Origin: Streptomyces caniscabiei
GTDB taxonomy: Bacteria > Actinomycetota > Actinomycetes > Streptomycetales > Streptomycetaceae
Direction of reading: 5' to 3'
DNA: 64,000 nt
Assembly: GCF_014930365.1 (NCBI RefSeq)
Contig: NZ_JABXWI010000001.1
Span: 631,958 to 695,957 of the forward strand
The notes beneath the pieces were generated by a model. It had not been told where the DNA came from and made no database searches. It worked only from the letters and a program-made list of their open reading frames with translations. This document shows, one piece after another, positions 51,889 to 60,741 of this stretch (position 1 is the first letter of the stretch; every line of letters begins with the position of its first letter). Made by a program: the position numbers and the translations under genes.

Positions 51889-53532
51889 ATGAGCCAGGAC
51901 GCCGCACAGGGCCGGTACGCGGGGCGGTCGCTAGCCGGTGGCCGGTACCAACTGCGTGACCTGCTCGGCGAGGGCGGCATGGCCTCCGTCCATCTCGCGT
52001 ACGACTCCGTGCTCGACCGACAGGTCGCGATCAAGACACTTCACACCGACCTCGGCCGCGAGCAGGCCTTCCGTGAGCGCTTCCGCCGTGAGGCGCAGGC
52101 CGTGGCGAAGCTCACCCACACCAACATCGTGTCGGTCTTCGACACCGGCGAGGACGATCTCGACGGCGCGACGATGCCCTACATCGTCATGGAGTACGTC
52201 GAGGGCAAGCCGCTCGGTTCGGTGCTCGACGCGGATGTCGCCCAGCTCGGCGCCATGCCCTCCGACAAGGCGCTGAAGATCACCGCGGACGTGCTGGCGG
52301 CGCTGGAGATCAGCCACGAGATGGGCCTGGTCCACCGGGACATCAAGCCGGGCAACGTGATGATGACCAAGCGCAACGTCGTGAAGGTCATGGACTTCGG
52401 CATCGCCCGCGCCATGCAGTCCGGTGTCACGTCGATGACGCAGACCGGCATGGTCGTCGGCACCCCGCAGTACCTCTCGCCCGAGCAGGCCCTCGGCCGC
52501 GGCGTGGACGCCCGCTCCGACCTGTACTCGGTCGGCATCATGCTCTTCCAGCTGACCACCGGGCGGCTGCCGTTCGAGGCGGACTCGCCGCTGGCCATCG
52601 CGTACGCGCACGTCCAGGAGGAGCCGGTCGCTCCCTCCTCGATCAACCGTTCCCTGCCGCCGGCCGTCGACGCGATCATCGCCCGCGCGCTGAAGAAGAA
52701 CCCGAACGAGCGGTTCCCGAGCGCGGAGGCCATGCGGGACGAGTGCCTGCGGGTCGCCGCCTCCCTCCAGCCCGTCGCGCCGAGCATCGTGCCGGGTGTG
52801 CAGACGGCCAGCGGCGCGGGTGTCTCCTCCGCGGTCTTCCCGCCGATCGACCACACGGGCGCCCCGCAGTCGGGCAGCGTCCAGACGCCGTACCAGCCGC
52901 CGGCGACGGGTGGTTACGGTCCGCCGACACCGGCTCCGACGCCCGCCCCGTCCTACGGCTACCCGCAGCAGGGCGGCTACCAGACGCCGCCGCAGACCGC
53001 CGCGTACTCGCCGCAGCAGGGCTCGGCCACGCCGCCGCCGTACAACATCACACCCCAGCAGTCCTCCATGTCGGCGGGGCGTTCCGGCGGCGGGAAGAGC
53101 AACAAGGGCGTCATCGTGGGCGCGATCGCCGTGTCCGTCCTCGCGGTCGGCGGTCTGATCACGGCGCTCTCCCTCAGCTCGGGCACCGACGCCGAGGGCG
53201 GCGACGACGGCACGAAGGCGTCGCCGACCGTCGTCGAGGGGCACAAGGGTCCGGACACCTCGAAGGTCATCGAGACGACCGCGTGCACGGAGCCCGTGGA
53301 GTCGTACAACGACCCCGACAAGATCGAGCTGCCGGACTTCACCTTCAAGAACATCGACTCGGTGAAGAAGTGCTTCCAGGCGGCGGGATGGCAGTACGAC
53401 GTCCAGAAGGTCGACGAGAACACGTACGGCGAGGGCACGGTCATGGAGCAGTACCCGACGGCCTCCGAGGACGTCGACCCCAAGGACATGCCGTCGATCA
53501 TCCTCAAGGTCTCGACGGGCGACCCGGCCTGA
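51889..53532 (+). CDS. membrane Ser/Thr protein kinase with one PASTA-like domain
   Basis: The kinase has 547 residues. The catalytic domain has LLGEGGMASVHLAYDSVLDRQ, HRDIKPGNVMM, MDFGIARAMQ and VGTPQYLSPEQAL. A long Pro/Gln/Gly/Tyr linker (about 310-395) and one membrane helix (GVIVGAIAVSVLAVGGLITAL) lead to an outer part with two Cys and a single PASTA-like domain (DFTFKNIDSVKKCFQAAGWQ, SIILKVSTG). Classic PknB-type kinases have three or four PASTA repeats; this one has one. PASTA domains bind peptidoglycan fragments, so the kinase may sense the wall. Confidence 0.93.
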   Translation: MSQDAAQGRYAGRSLAGGRYQLRDLLGEGGMASVHLAYDSVLDRQVAIKTLHTDLGREQAFRERFRREAQAVAKLTHTNIVSVFDTGEDDLDGATMPYIVMEYVEGKPLGSVLDADVAQLGAMPSDKALKITADVLAALEISHEMGLVHRDIKPGNVMMTKRNVVKVMDFGIARAMQSGVTSMTQTGMVVGTPQYLSPEQALGRGVDARSDLYSVGIMLFQLTTGRLPFEADSPLAIAYAHVQEEPVAPSSINRSLPPAVDAIIARALKKNPNERFPSAEAMRDECLRVAASLQPVAPSIVPGVQTASGAGVSSAVFPPIDHTGAPQSGSVQTPYQPPATGGYGPPTPAPTPAPSYGYPQQGGYQTPPQTAAYSPQQGSATPPPYNITPQQSSMSAGRSGGGKSNKGVIVGAIAVSVLAVGGLITALSLSSGTDAEGGDDGTKASPTVVEGHKGPDTSKVIETTACTEPVESYNDPDKIELPDFTFKNIDSVKKCFQAAGWQYDVQKVDENTYGEGTVMEQYPTASEDVDPKDMPSIILKVSTGDPA

Positions 53533-53547
53533 CGCCGCGGACGTGGG

Positions 53548-53578
53548 AAGGGCCCGGCACTCGGTGTGCCGGGCCCTT
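53548..53578. terminator. 13-bp hairpin after the PASTA kinase gene
   Basis: The arms at 53548-53560 and 53566-53578 pair at all 13 positions around a 5-nt loop, followed by TT. It lies 16 bp after the stop and can serve the convergent gene too. Confidence 0.82.
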
Positions 53579-53618
53579 TCGCGTACGGGGTGGGGGGTTC
53601 GTCGAAGACTGCCGGGGG

Positions 53619-54164
53619 CTAGAGGTACGGGCCGCCGGAGCGGCCGAGCGTGCGCGGGTCGTCGTCGCCCTCGTGGCCGCCGACGCCCGGCGGCAGTGCG
53701 CGGCGCATCTGCTCCAGCTGGGCCCGGGCCGCCATCTGCTGGGCGAACAGCGTCGTCTGGATCCCGTGGAAGAGGCCTTCCAGCCAGCCCACCAACTGGG
53801 CCTGCGCGACCCGTAGTTCCGCGTCGCTCGGGATCGCCTCGTCGGTGAAGGGCAGGGAGAGCCGCTCCAGCTCCTCCACCAGCTCGGGCGCCAGGCCGTC
53901 CTCCAGTTCCTTGACCGAGCTGGCGTGGATCTCCTTCAGCCGTGCCCTGCTGGCCTCGTCGAGGGGGGCGACCCGTACCTCTTCGAGCAGCTGCTTGATC
54001 ATGCTGCCGATGCGCATGACCTTGGCCGGCTGTTCCACCATCTCCGTCACCGGGACCTCGCGGGAGTCCTCGTCGCCTCCACCGCCGCCCACGGCCATGC
54101 CGTCCTGGCCCACGACCAGGATGTGGGGCTGTTCGGGCGACCGTTCGTTCCTCGGCATCTCCAT
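53619..54164 (-). CDS. bpa: bacterial proteasome activator (Bpa/PafE family)
   Basis: The protein has 181 residues from the ATG at 54164. It matches the DUF2587/Bpa family: a central helical bundle (SMIKQLLEEVRVAPLDEASR, LKEIHASSVKELEDGLAPEL, FHGIQTTLFAQQMAARAQLEQ) and the C-terminal GPYL tail, equivalent to the GQYL motif that docks into the 20S proteasome alpha ring and opens its gate. The ring activates degradation of unfolded proteins without ATP. Streptomyces has a 20S proteasome, so the partner is expected elsewhere in the genome. The first 40 residues are acidic and Gly-rich. Confidence 0.93.
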   Translation of the reverse strand: MEMPRNERSPEQPHILVVGQDGMAVGGGGGDEDSREVPVTEMVEQPAKVMRIGSMIKQLLEEVRVAPLDEASRARLKEIHASSVKELEDGLAPELVEELERLSLPFTDEAIPSDAELRVAQAQLVGWLEGLFHGIQTTLFAQQMAARAQLEQMRRALPPGVGGHEGDDDPRTLGRSGGPYL

Positions 54165-54331
54165 GCCGCCATTCTCTCGCACGCGCCTACCTCACCACCC
54201 TGGTGCCCCCCACGCAGGGTGATCCACCGTTTACGTTGCCCGGGTTCTTGTCCTGAGCGGCGGTCGCGCGCCGTCGGGCGGGCCCGGGGCGCCGGGATGC
54301 CGGTGGGCCGGGGGCGTGTGACGCTGAGGGC

Positions 54332-54730
54332 GTGGCTACCTGGCTTCGTTCGGTGCGCGTGACGGGACCGGCTCTCGTCGCGGGGCTGCTGGTCGTCCTG
54401 GCGGCGGGGCCCGTGCCGGCCGTGTACGGGGCCGAGCCCGACCCCGCGACCTCCTGGGCCGGCAGCCGCGCGGGCGAGGGCCGGGAACGGCCGGGCCGGG
54501 CGGACGTCGGCCCCGTGGAACCCGGGGACGACGCCTCCCCGCCCCCCGAGGAGCCCGCCCCCGACCCGTCCCAGAACGCCGCCCTGCCCGTTCCCGGCGT
54601 GCCGCCCGGCGGCGACTCCTCGTCCGTCGAGGAGCCCGTGCTGCAGGTCTTCGCCCTCGGCAGCGGCCTCATCCTGATAGGCGTGGGCCTCGGACTGGCC
54701 TTCGTGGGGCTCCGCATACGGCGGAGCTGA
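54332..54730 (+). CDS. exported membrane-anchored protein with Pro-rich body
   Basis: The protein has 132 residues. It starts with GTG at 54332, has a signal-like N-terminus (ALVAGLLVVLAAGPVPAVYG), a Pro/Asp/Glu-rich body and a C-terminal membrane helix (VLQVFALGSGLILIGVGLGLAFVGL) ending in RIRRS. The architecture resembles LPXTG-less surface or sporulation proteins of Streptomyces, with the body outside. Family unknown. It is transcribed alone. Confidence 0.75.
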   Translation: MATWLRSVRVTGPALVAGLLVVLAAGPVPAVYGAEPDPATSWAGSRAGEGRERPGRADVGPVEPGDDASPPPEEPAPDPSQNAALPVPGVPPGGDSSSVEEPVLQVFALGSGLILIGVGLGLAFVGLRIRRS

Positions 54731-54834
54731 GCCCGAGCCGTGCGGAGCTGAACCGGAGCCGTGCGGGACTGGACCCGAGCCGTACCGACCGGGCGCGGCC
54801 GCGTCACCGTTCCCGCACGGCCGACCGTCCCCTC

Positions 54835-55815
54835 CTACGGCACCACCAGCAGCACCTTGCCCACGTGCCCGCTCTCCTCCAGCACCCGGTGCGCCGTCGC
54901 CGCGTCGTCCATGGGGATCTCGCGGTCGACGACCGGGCGCACATGGCCACCGGCGATCAGGGGCCAGACATGTTCGCGTACGGCGGCGACGACGGCCGTC
55001 TTCTCCTCGCGGGGCCGGGCCCGCAGCGAGGCCGCGCTGATCACGGCCCGCTTGGCGAGCAGCGCGCCGATGTTCAGCTCGCCCTTGATGCCGCCCTGCA
55101 TGCCGATGATCGCGAGCCGCCCGTTGACGGCCAGGACCCGGACATTGCGGTCCAGGTACTTGGCGCCCATGTTGTCGAGGACGACGTCCGCGCCCTTGCC
55201 GTCCGTGGCCGCCCGGACCTCCTCGACGAAGTCCTGCTCGCGGTAGTTGATCAGGACGTCCGCGCCCAGGGCGGCGCACTGCTCCAGCTTCTCCTTGGTG
55301 CCCGCCGTGACGGCGACCTTCGCGCCGACGGCCTTGGCGAGCTGGATGGCCATCGTGCCGATGCCGCTGGAGCCACCGTGCACGAGGAGCGTCTCACCGG
55401 GACGCAGGTGGGAGATCATGAAGACGTTCGACCAGACCGTGCAGGTGACCTCGGGCAGCGCGGCGGCCTGTCGGAGATCGAGGCCGGCGGGGACCGGCAG
55501 CAGCTGGCCGGCCGGGACGACGACCTTCTCCGCGTAGCCGCCGCCCGAGAGCAGCGCGCACACCTCGTCGCCGACGTTCCACCCGGCCACGCCGGGCCCG
55601 ATCTCCGCGACACGGCCGGAGCACTCCAGGCCGGGATAGGGGGAGGCGCCGGGCGGTGGGTCGTAGAAGCCCTGCCGCTGCAGCAGGTCGGCGCGGTTCA
55701 CGGCGCTCGCCGCCACCTCGATGAGCACTTCGCCCTCGCCGGGCACCGGGTCGGGGACCTCGTCCCACACCAGGGCCTCGGGTCCGCCGGGTTCGGGAAT
55801 CGTGATCGCATGCAT
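54835..55815 (-). CDS. NAD(P)H:quinone oxidoreductase (zinc-less MDR family)
   Basis: The enzyme has 326 residues from the ATG at 55815. The GroES-like N-terminal domain shows LIEVAASAVNRADLLQRQGFYDPPPG, the NADPH-binding Rossmann part shows LLVHGGSSGIGTMAIQLAKAVGAKVAVT, and there are no structural zinc Cys. It fits PIG3/QOR2-type enzymes that reduce quinones with NADPH and protect from redox stress. It is divergent from the ABC exporter operon. Confidence 0.92.
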   Translation of the reverse strand: MHAITIPEPGGPEALVWDEVPDPVPGEGEVLIEVAASAVNRADLLQRQGFYDPPPGASPYPGLECSGRVAEIGPGVAGWNVGDEVCALLSGGGYAEKVVVPAGQLLPVPAGLDLRQAAALPEVTCTVWSNVFMISHLRPGETLLVHGGSSGIGTMAIQLAKAVGAKVAVTAGTKEKLEQCAALGADVLINYREQDFVEEVRAATDGKGADVVLDNMGAKYLDRNVRVLAVNGRLAIIGMQGGIKGELNIGALLAKRAVISAASLRARPREEKTAVVAAVREHVWPLIAGGHVRPVVDREIPMDDAATAHRVLEESGHVGKVLLVVP

Positions 55816-56246
55816 GAGAGGGACGCTACCCCCGCCCTCCCTGTCCGATCCCGGCCCGGTCCCCCTGGCTTCGCCGATCCCGCACTGCCCCCGCACGCCC
55901 CGCACCACCCTCGCGCGCCCCGGGCCTCCGACCTGCATCACCACCCCGGCCGCCCCCTAGCCTGGTTCTGCGGACACACCTCACCCTTCCATGCCACCCT
56001 CCATCCCACCTCGCCGTCTCGTCCGGTCCCTCGGTCTGCCGGACGTAATCGGGGTGCGCTCACCGCGCATCGGAGAGACCGTGGAGTCCCTGTGACCGGA
56101 CGGATTCTCGCCGAGCTCTTCGTCCGACGCAGAAGCAACAGACGCAGTCGAGTTTCCCGCGCGGTGACCGATGAGTTCCGGCGGTCGCCGCGGTCTCCCC
56201 TTGCGTAGCCCCGGACACGGGCCCCGTACGCGGAAGGATCTCAACC
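55816..56246. other. divergent intergenic region upstream of the ABC exporter
   Basis: This stretch of 431 bp lies between the quinone oxidoreductase (leftward) and the ABC ATPase (rightward). A 38-residue frame at 56092-56208 is listed separately. No operator is evident by eye. Confidence 0.45.
56092..56208 (+). CDS. possible 38-residue small protein
   Basis: A GTG at 56092 with GGAG five bases upstream opens a short basic reading frame ([19 protein letters not shown]...RRSPRSPLA). It has Streptomyces-like codon use but very low complexity. It lies 38 bp before the ABC ATPase start and could be a leader or a chance frame. Confidence 0.25.
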   Translation: MTGRILAELFVRRRSNRRSRVSRAVTDEFRRSPRSPLA

Positions 56247-57278
56247 ATGAACGCACAGACGTCCGGCCTCGCGATCGAGACCGCGGGTCTGGTGAAGACG
56301 TTCGGCGAGACCCGGGCCGTCGACGGCGTCGACCTGGCCGTGCCCGCCGGCACGGTCTACGGCGTCCTCGGCCCGAACGGCGCCGGCAAGACCACCACCG
56401 TGAAGATGCTCGCCACCCTGCTGCGCCCCGACGGCGGTCAGGCACACGTCTTCGGACACGACGTCGTCCGGGAGGCCGACGAGGTGCGCGGCCGGGTCAG
56501 CCTGACCGGGCAGTACGCCTCCGTGGACGAGGATCTCACCGGCACCGAGAACCTGGTACTGCTCGCCCGGCTCCTCGGCCACGACAAACGCACGGCCCGG
56601 CAGCGCTCCGGGCAGCTGTTGGAGGCCTTCGGGCTGAGCGAGGCGGCCGGAAAGCAGGTCAAGCACTACTCGGGCGGTATGCGGCGCCGTATCGACATCG
56701 CCGCTTCCATCCTCAACACGCCCGATCTGCTGTTCCTGGACGAACCGACGACCGGCCTCGACCCGCGCAGCCGCAACCAGGTGTGGGACATCGTGCGGGC
56801 GGTGGTCGCGCAGGGCACGACCGTGCTGCTGACCACGCAGTATCTGGACGAGGCGGACCAGCTGGCGTCCCGGATCGCGGTCATCGACCAGGGCAAGGTG
56901 ATCGCGGAGGGCACCAAGGGCGAGTTGAAGGCCTCCGTGGGTGCCGGTTCCGTCCATCTGCGGCTGCGCGACGCGGCCCAGCGGCCGCAGGCCGAGGAGG
57001 TGCTGCGCATCGCCCTCGACGCCGATGTGCAGCGCGAGCCGGACCCGGTGGCCCTGACGGCGCGCGTCGGCGCGGGATCCGCGAACGGGCAGGGGGCCGC
57101 CGAGGCCGCCGCCCGGGCGCTCGCCGAGCTGGCCCGCACCGGCATCACCGTCGACAACTTCTCGCTGGGCCAGCCCAGCCTGGACGAGGTGTTCCTCGCC
57201 CTCACCGGACACGACACCAGGGCGACGGGCCCGCAGACCGACGACGCCCCCGAGACGAAGGACGAGGCAGCGGCATGA
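56247..57278 (+). CDS. DrrA-type ABC exporter ATP-binding protein
   Basis: The protein has 343 residues. The nucleotide-binding domain shows Walker [15 protein letters not shown], signature [12 protein letters not shown], Walker [13 protein letters not shown] and the DRA-family tail (residues 230-310) typical of daunorubicin/multidrug exporters. The ATG at 56247 follows GGAAGG. The ATGA overlap with the permease gene indicates coupling. It powers export of a drug or lipid by the membrane partner. Confidence 0.93.
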   Translation: MNAQTSGLAIETAGLVKTFGETRAVDGVDLAVPAGTVYGVLGPNGAGKTTTVKMLATLLRPDGGQAHVFGHDVVREADEVRGRVSLTGQYASVDEDLTGTENLVLLARLLGHDKRTARQRSGQLLEAFGLSEAAGKQVKHYSGGMRRRIDIAASILNTPDLLFLDEPTTGLDPRSRNQVWDIVRAVVAQGTTVLLTTQYLDEADQLASRIAVIDQGKVIAEGTKGELKASVGAGSVHLRLRDAAQRPQAEEVLRIALDADVQREPDPVALTARVGAGSANGQGAAEAAARALAELARTGITVDNFSLGQPSLDEVFLALTGHDTRATGPQTDDAPETKDEAAA

Positions 57279-58123
57279 GCACCGCGACCACCACCGAGAA
57301 CAGGGAACTCGCCCCCGTCAGCGCCGAGACGCTCGCCGCGCTGCTCATCGCCAAGGACCGCCCGCCGCGGCCCAGCGCCCTGTCGGCTTCGCTCACGTTC
57401 GGCTGGCGGGCCATGCTCAAGATCAAACATGTGCCGGAGCAGCTCTTCGACGTCACCGCCTTCCCGATCATGATGGTGCTGATGTACACGTACCTCTTCG
57501 GCGGGGCGCTGGCCGGCTCCCCGGAGCAGTACATCCAGTTCCTGCTGCCGGGCATCCTGGTGATGTCGGTCGTGATGATCACGATGTACACCGGGGTCTC
57601 GGTCAACACGGACATCGAGAAGGGTGTCTTCGACCGGTTCCGTTCGCTGCCGATCTGGCGGCCGTCGACGATGGTCGGCTATCTGCTGGGCGACGCCCTG
57701 CGCTACGCGATCGCGTCCGTGGTGATGCTCACCGTCGGCATGATCCTCGGCTACCGCCCGGACGGCGGGGTGGTCGGTGTGGTCGCCGGGGTCGCGCTGC
57801 TCATCGTCTTCTCGTTCGCGTTCTCGTGGATCTGGACGATGTTCGGCCTGATGCTGCGCACGGAGAAGTCCGTGATGGGCGTCAGCATGATGGTGATCTT
57901 CCCGCTGACCTTCCTGTCCAACGTCTTCGTCGATCCGAGCACCATGCCGGGCTGGCTCCAGGCGTTCGTCAACAACAGCCCGGTCACGCATCTGGCGTCG
58001 GCGGTCCGCGAGTTGATGGCGGGCGAGTGGCCGGCGGCCGAGATCGCCTGGACGCTGGGCTGGTCCACCCTGTTCGTGCTGGTCTTCGGGCCGATCACGA
58101 TGCGGCTGTACAACCGCAAGTAG
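57275..58123 (+). CDS. DrrB-type ABC exporter permease
   Basis: The protein has 282 residues with six membrane helices (for example [56 protein letters not shown]). The ABC-2 permease signature [22 protein letters not shown] is present. The start overlaps the ATPase stop. The pair should export a hydrophobic compound across the membrane; the ligand is not evident. Confidence 0.93.
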   Translation: MSTATTTENRELAPVSAETLAALLIAKDRPPRPSALSASLTFGWRAMLKIKHVPEQLFDVTAFPIMMVLMYTYLFGGALAGSPEQYIQFLLPGILVMSVVMITMYTGVSVNTDIEKGVFDRFRSLPIWRPSTMVGYLLGDALRYAIASVVMLTVGMILGYRPDGGVVGVVAGVALLIVFSFAFSWIWTMFGLMLRTEKSVMGVSMMVIFPLTFLSNVFVDPSTMPGWLQAFVNNSPVTHLASAVRELMAGEWPAAEIAWTLGWSTLFVLVFGPITMRLYNRK

Positions 58124-58137
58124 GCGAGCACAGAAAG

Positions 58138-58165
58138 GGGGCCCGGGGTGCGGACCCCGGGCCCC
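58138..58165. terminator. 12-bp hairpin after the exporter operon
   Basis: The arms at 58138-58149 and 58154-58165 pair at all 12 positions with a 4-nt loop, 14 bp past the stop of the permease gene and before the convergent channel gene. On the plus strand it is followed by GTTGT. Confidence 0.78.
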
Positions 58166-58178
58166 GTTGTCGCTTCCG

Positions 58179-59270
58179 CTACGGCAGATGCTTGGTCTCG
58201 GGGGTGATCTTCGTGCTCGGGGTGGCCCGGACGATGGTGATCAGCCGGTCCGTCAACTGGAGCTCCCCGATGGACGGATCGTCGTAGCCGAGCACCCGGT
58301 GTCCGCGCAGCACGCTGACCACCAGGTCATCCGTCTCCCGCACACCGCGCCCCACCTCGGCCTTTATGACCGGCCGTTCGGCGATGTCGAGCCCGCTGCC
58401 CTGCTGGATGAGGTCCTCCATCACCATGCCGGCGGCGGGGCTGAGCACGGAGAGCCCGAGGAGCCGTCCGGCCGCACTGGCGCTGGTGATGACGACATCG
58501 GCCCCGGACTGCTTCAGCAGCGGCGCGTTCTCCTCCTCCCGGACGGCGGCCACGATCTTCGCTCCGCGGTTGAGCTGGCGGGCGGTCAGCGCGACCAGCA
58601 CGGCGGTGTCGTCCCGCGCGGTGGAGATGATGATCTGCCGCGCCTTCTGGAGCTCCGCCCGCAGCAGCACATCACTGCGGGTCGCGTCCCCTATGACCCC
58701 CGTGTATCCCTCGGAGGTCGCCGCCTCGATGGCCTTCGAGCTGGGGTCCACGACGACGATCTGCTCCTTCTTCAGGCCCGTCGCACAGACGGTCTGAATC
58801 GCCGATCGCCCCTTCGTCCCCCAGCCGACGACAACGGTGTGCTCCCTCAAGGCCGCCCTCCAGCGGTTCAGTCGCCATTCCTCGCGCGTGCGCTCCGTGA
58901 GCACCTCCAGCGTGGTGCCGACCAGGATGATCAGGAACAGCACACGCAACGGCGTGATCACAAAGATGTTGGTGAAGCGGGCAGCATCGCTGACCGGGGT
59001 GATGTCGCCGTAGCCGGTGGTGGAGAGAGTGACGGTGGCGTAGTAGAACGCGTCGAGCAGATCCACGGAACCGTCGGAGTTGTCGTTGTACCCCTCACTG
59101 TCGGCGTAGACGATGAAGGCGGTGGCGACGAGCACGAACATGGCCATCGCCAGTCGCTTGCCGACCTGACGGATCGGCCGCTCGACCTCTCTTTTCGGCA
59201 GTCTCACCTGGTGGGTCACGTGACGCTCGTCCGCGTTGCGGGCGATCGCGTCCTGGCCCGGAAGTTTCAC
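58179..59270 (-). CDS. two-TM potassium channel with RCK/TrkA domain
   Basis: The protein has 363 residues from the GTG at 59270, which lies inside a parS site; a GGGGAG site sits eight bases upstream. TM1 (MAMFVLVATAFIVYAD), pore helix and selectivity filter (TVTLSTTGYGDITPVS) and TM2 (VITPLRVLFLIILVGTTLEVL) form a KcsA/MthK-like pore. The cytoplasmic RCK domain begins with a Rossmann TVVVGWGTKGRSAI, and a TrkA-C-like end follows. The ligand, possibly NAD or a nucleotide, gates the channel. It lies downstream of moeA on the same strand. Confidence 0.9.
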   Translation of the reverse strand: MKLPGQDAIARNADERHVTHQVRLPKREVERPIRQVGKRLAMAMFVLVATAFIVYADSEGYNDNSDGSVDLLDAFYYATVTLSTTGYGDITPVSDAARFTNIFVITPLRVLFLIILVGTTLEVLTERTREEWRLNRWRAALREHTVVVGWGTKGRSAIQTVCATGLKKEQIVVVDPSSKAIEAATSEGYTGVIGDATRSDVLLRAELQKARQIIISTARDDTAVLVALTARQLNRGAKIVAAVREEENAPLLKQSGADVVITSASAAGRLLGLSVLSPAAGMVMEDLIQQGSGLDIAERPVIKAEVGRGVRETDDLVVSVLRGHRVLGYDDPSIGELQLTDRLITIVRATPSTKITPETKHLP

Positions 59271-59277
59271 GTGAAAC
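59264..59277. promoter_or_regulatory. parS site overlapping the start codon of the channel gene
   Basis: A perfect GTTTCACGTGAAAC palindrome; its central GTG on the minus strand (59270-59268) is the likely channel start codon. ParB binding here would touch the translation-start region of DNA. Confidence 0.93.
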
Positions 59278-59331
59278 ACTCCCCGTTTCGGCGTACATCC
59301 CCTGGCTGCACTCCGCCACCGGCTGCTCGTG

Positions 59332-59345
59332 GTTTCACGTGAAAC
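59332..59345. promoter_or_regulatory. parS site in the intergenic gap
   Basis: A perfect GTTTCACGTGAAAC palindrome in the 112-bp gap between moeA and the channel gene, where the channel promoter is expected. Spacings to its neighbours are 68 and 48 bp. Confidence 0.93.
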
Positions 59346-59379
59346 ATCGTTGGTCGCAAGGCCGGTGGCCCATATCGAC

Positions 59380-59393
59380 GTTTCACGTGAAAC
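59380..59393. promoter_or_regulatory. parS site overlapping the moeA stop codon
   Basis: A perfect GTTTCACGTGAAAC palindrome; on the minus strand TTCACGTGA encodes the last residues of MoeA (CFT) and the stop at 59385-59383. The protein therefore ends with parS-encoded residues. Confidence 0.93.
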
Positions 59394-60741
59394 ACACCTG
59401 GATGCCCGCCGTCGCCCAGGGCAGATCGAGCAGTTCCAACTCCTGGCCGGAACGAGCGCCGCCCGGCGGTACGACGGCAAGGGCATCGGCGGTGGCGATG
59501 CCGCGGAGCATAGCGGGGCCGTTGTAGTGCAGCGGCAGGGCGTCATCGCCCCGCAGGCTGACGGGGACGAGCCGGGTGTCGTAGGGGTGCCCGTGCACCG
59601 CCTCCCGCATCGGCATCGTGTACGGCTCCGGGGCGGCGCGGCCTGCGAGGGTCCGCAGCAGCGGCTCGGCGAGCGTGAACAGACCGGAGACGGCGGCCAG
59701 CGGATTGCCGGGCAGCCCCACGAGGTGCTGATCCGGGGTGATCCGGGCCAGCAGCATGGGGTGCCCCGGGCGCACCTTCACCCCGTCGACGAGGAGTTCG
59801 GCCCCGACGCGGCGCAGGGTGGGGTGGACATGGTCGACGGGTCCGGACGCTGTGCCGCCCGTGGTGACGATGAGGTCGGCGGAGGACTTCTTCACCGCCC
59901 GGTGCAGGGCGTCCGCGTCGTCACCGAGGCGGCGTACGGCGGTGACCTCGGCGCCCAGCGCCCGGAGCCAGGACGGCAGCATCGGCCCGAGGGCGTCCCG
60001 GATCGAGCCCTCGCGCGGCAGCCCCTCGGTGAGCAGTTCGTCGCCCAGGACGAGCAGTTCGACGCGCGGACGGGGCAGCACGCTCAACGTGTCGTACCCG
60101 GCGGCCGAGGCGAGCCCGAGCGCGGCCGGGGTGATCTGCGTACCGAGCGGCAGCAGTTGGTCGCCGTTGCGGCACTCCTGGCCCCGCGGGCGGATGTCCT
60201 GCCCGTGCGCGAGGTCCCGGGTCGGGTGCAGCCGCCCCTTGTCGTCGGTGCGGCCGTGCTCGCTGCGCAGGACGGCGGTCGTGTCGGGCGGGATACGGGC
60301 GCCGGTGGCGATCCGGGCCGCCTCCCCGTCCGTGAGCCGTACGGGCTCGGCGTGGCCCGCCAGTACACCGTCCTCCCGCACCGCCCAGGGGCCGGGGCCC
60401 GCGACCGCCCAGCCGTCCATCGCGGAGGTGTCGAAGGAGGGGAGGTCGGTGAGGGCGGTGAGTGGGGCGGCGAGCACCAGGCCGAGGGCCTTGTCGACGG
60501 TGACCGAGACGGGGGCCCGGCGCCCGGCGGAGCGTGCGGCGCGTTCGGCGACGGCCCGGGCCTCGGGCCAGGAGGTGGCCCGGTGGTGGGAGTCGTCCTT
60601 GGCCCCGTGGGCGGCGCCGGTCCGACCGGTCGTGGGGGTCTCGCGGGGGGAGCGGGGCTCGGCCGGTCCCCGGACGGGCCTGTCGTTGGCCACGGCCAGC
60701 GCCTCCTCCACGTCGAGTTCCTCGGCGTCCTGGGCGGTCAT
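59383..60741 (-). CDS. moeA: molybdopterin molybdenumtransferase (MoeA-like)
   Basis: The enzyme has 452 residues. It inserts molybdate into adenylated molybdopterin in cofactor synthesis. Domain III-type motifs are visible in DLIVTTGGTASGPVDHVHPT and VRPGHPML, and LPSFDTSAMDGWAV is the characteristic N-terminal MoeA motif. An extra N-terminal 75 residues are Arg/Glu/Pro-rich. The C-terminus (WATAGIQVCFT) is encoded within a parS site. The start overlaps the stop of the upstream mobA-like gene by four bases (ATGA). Confidence 0.9.
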   Translation of the reverse strand: MTAQDAEELDVEEALAVANDRPVRGPAEPRSPRETPTTGRTGAAHGAKDDSHHRATSWPEARAVAERAARSAGRRAPVSVTVDKALGLVLAAPLTALTDLPSFDTSAMDGWAVAGPGPWAVREDGVLAGHAEPVRLTDGEAARIATGARIPPDTTAVLRSEHGRTDDKGRLHPTRDLAHGQDIRPRGQECRNGDQLLPLGTQITPAALGLASAAGYDTLSVLPRPRVELLVLGDELLTEGLPREGSIRDALGPMLPSWLRALGAEVTAVRRLGDDADALHRAVKKSSADLIVTTGGTASGPVDHVHPTLRRVGAELLVDGVKVRPGHPMLLARITPDQHLVGLPGNPLAAVSGLFTLAEPLLRTLAGRAAPEPYTMPMREAVHGHPYDTRLVPVSLRGDDALPLHYNGPAMLRGIATADALAVVPPGGARSGQELELLDLPWATAGIQVCFT

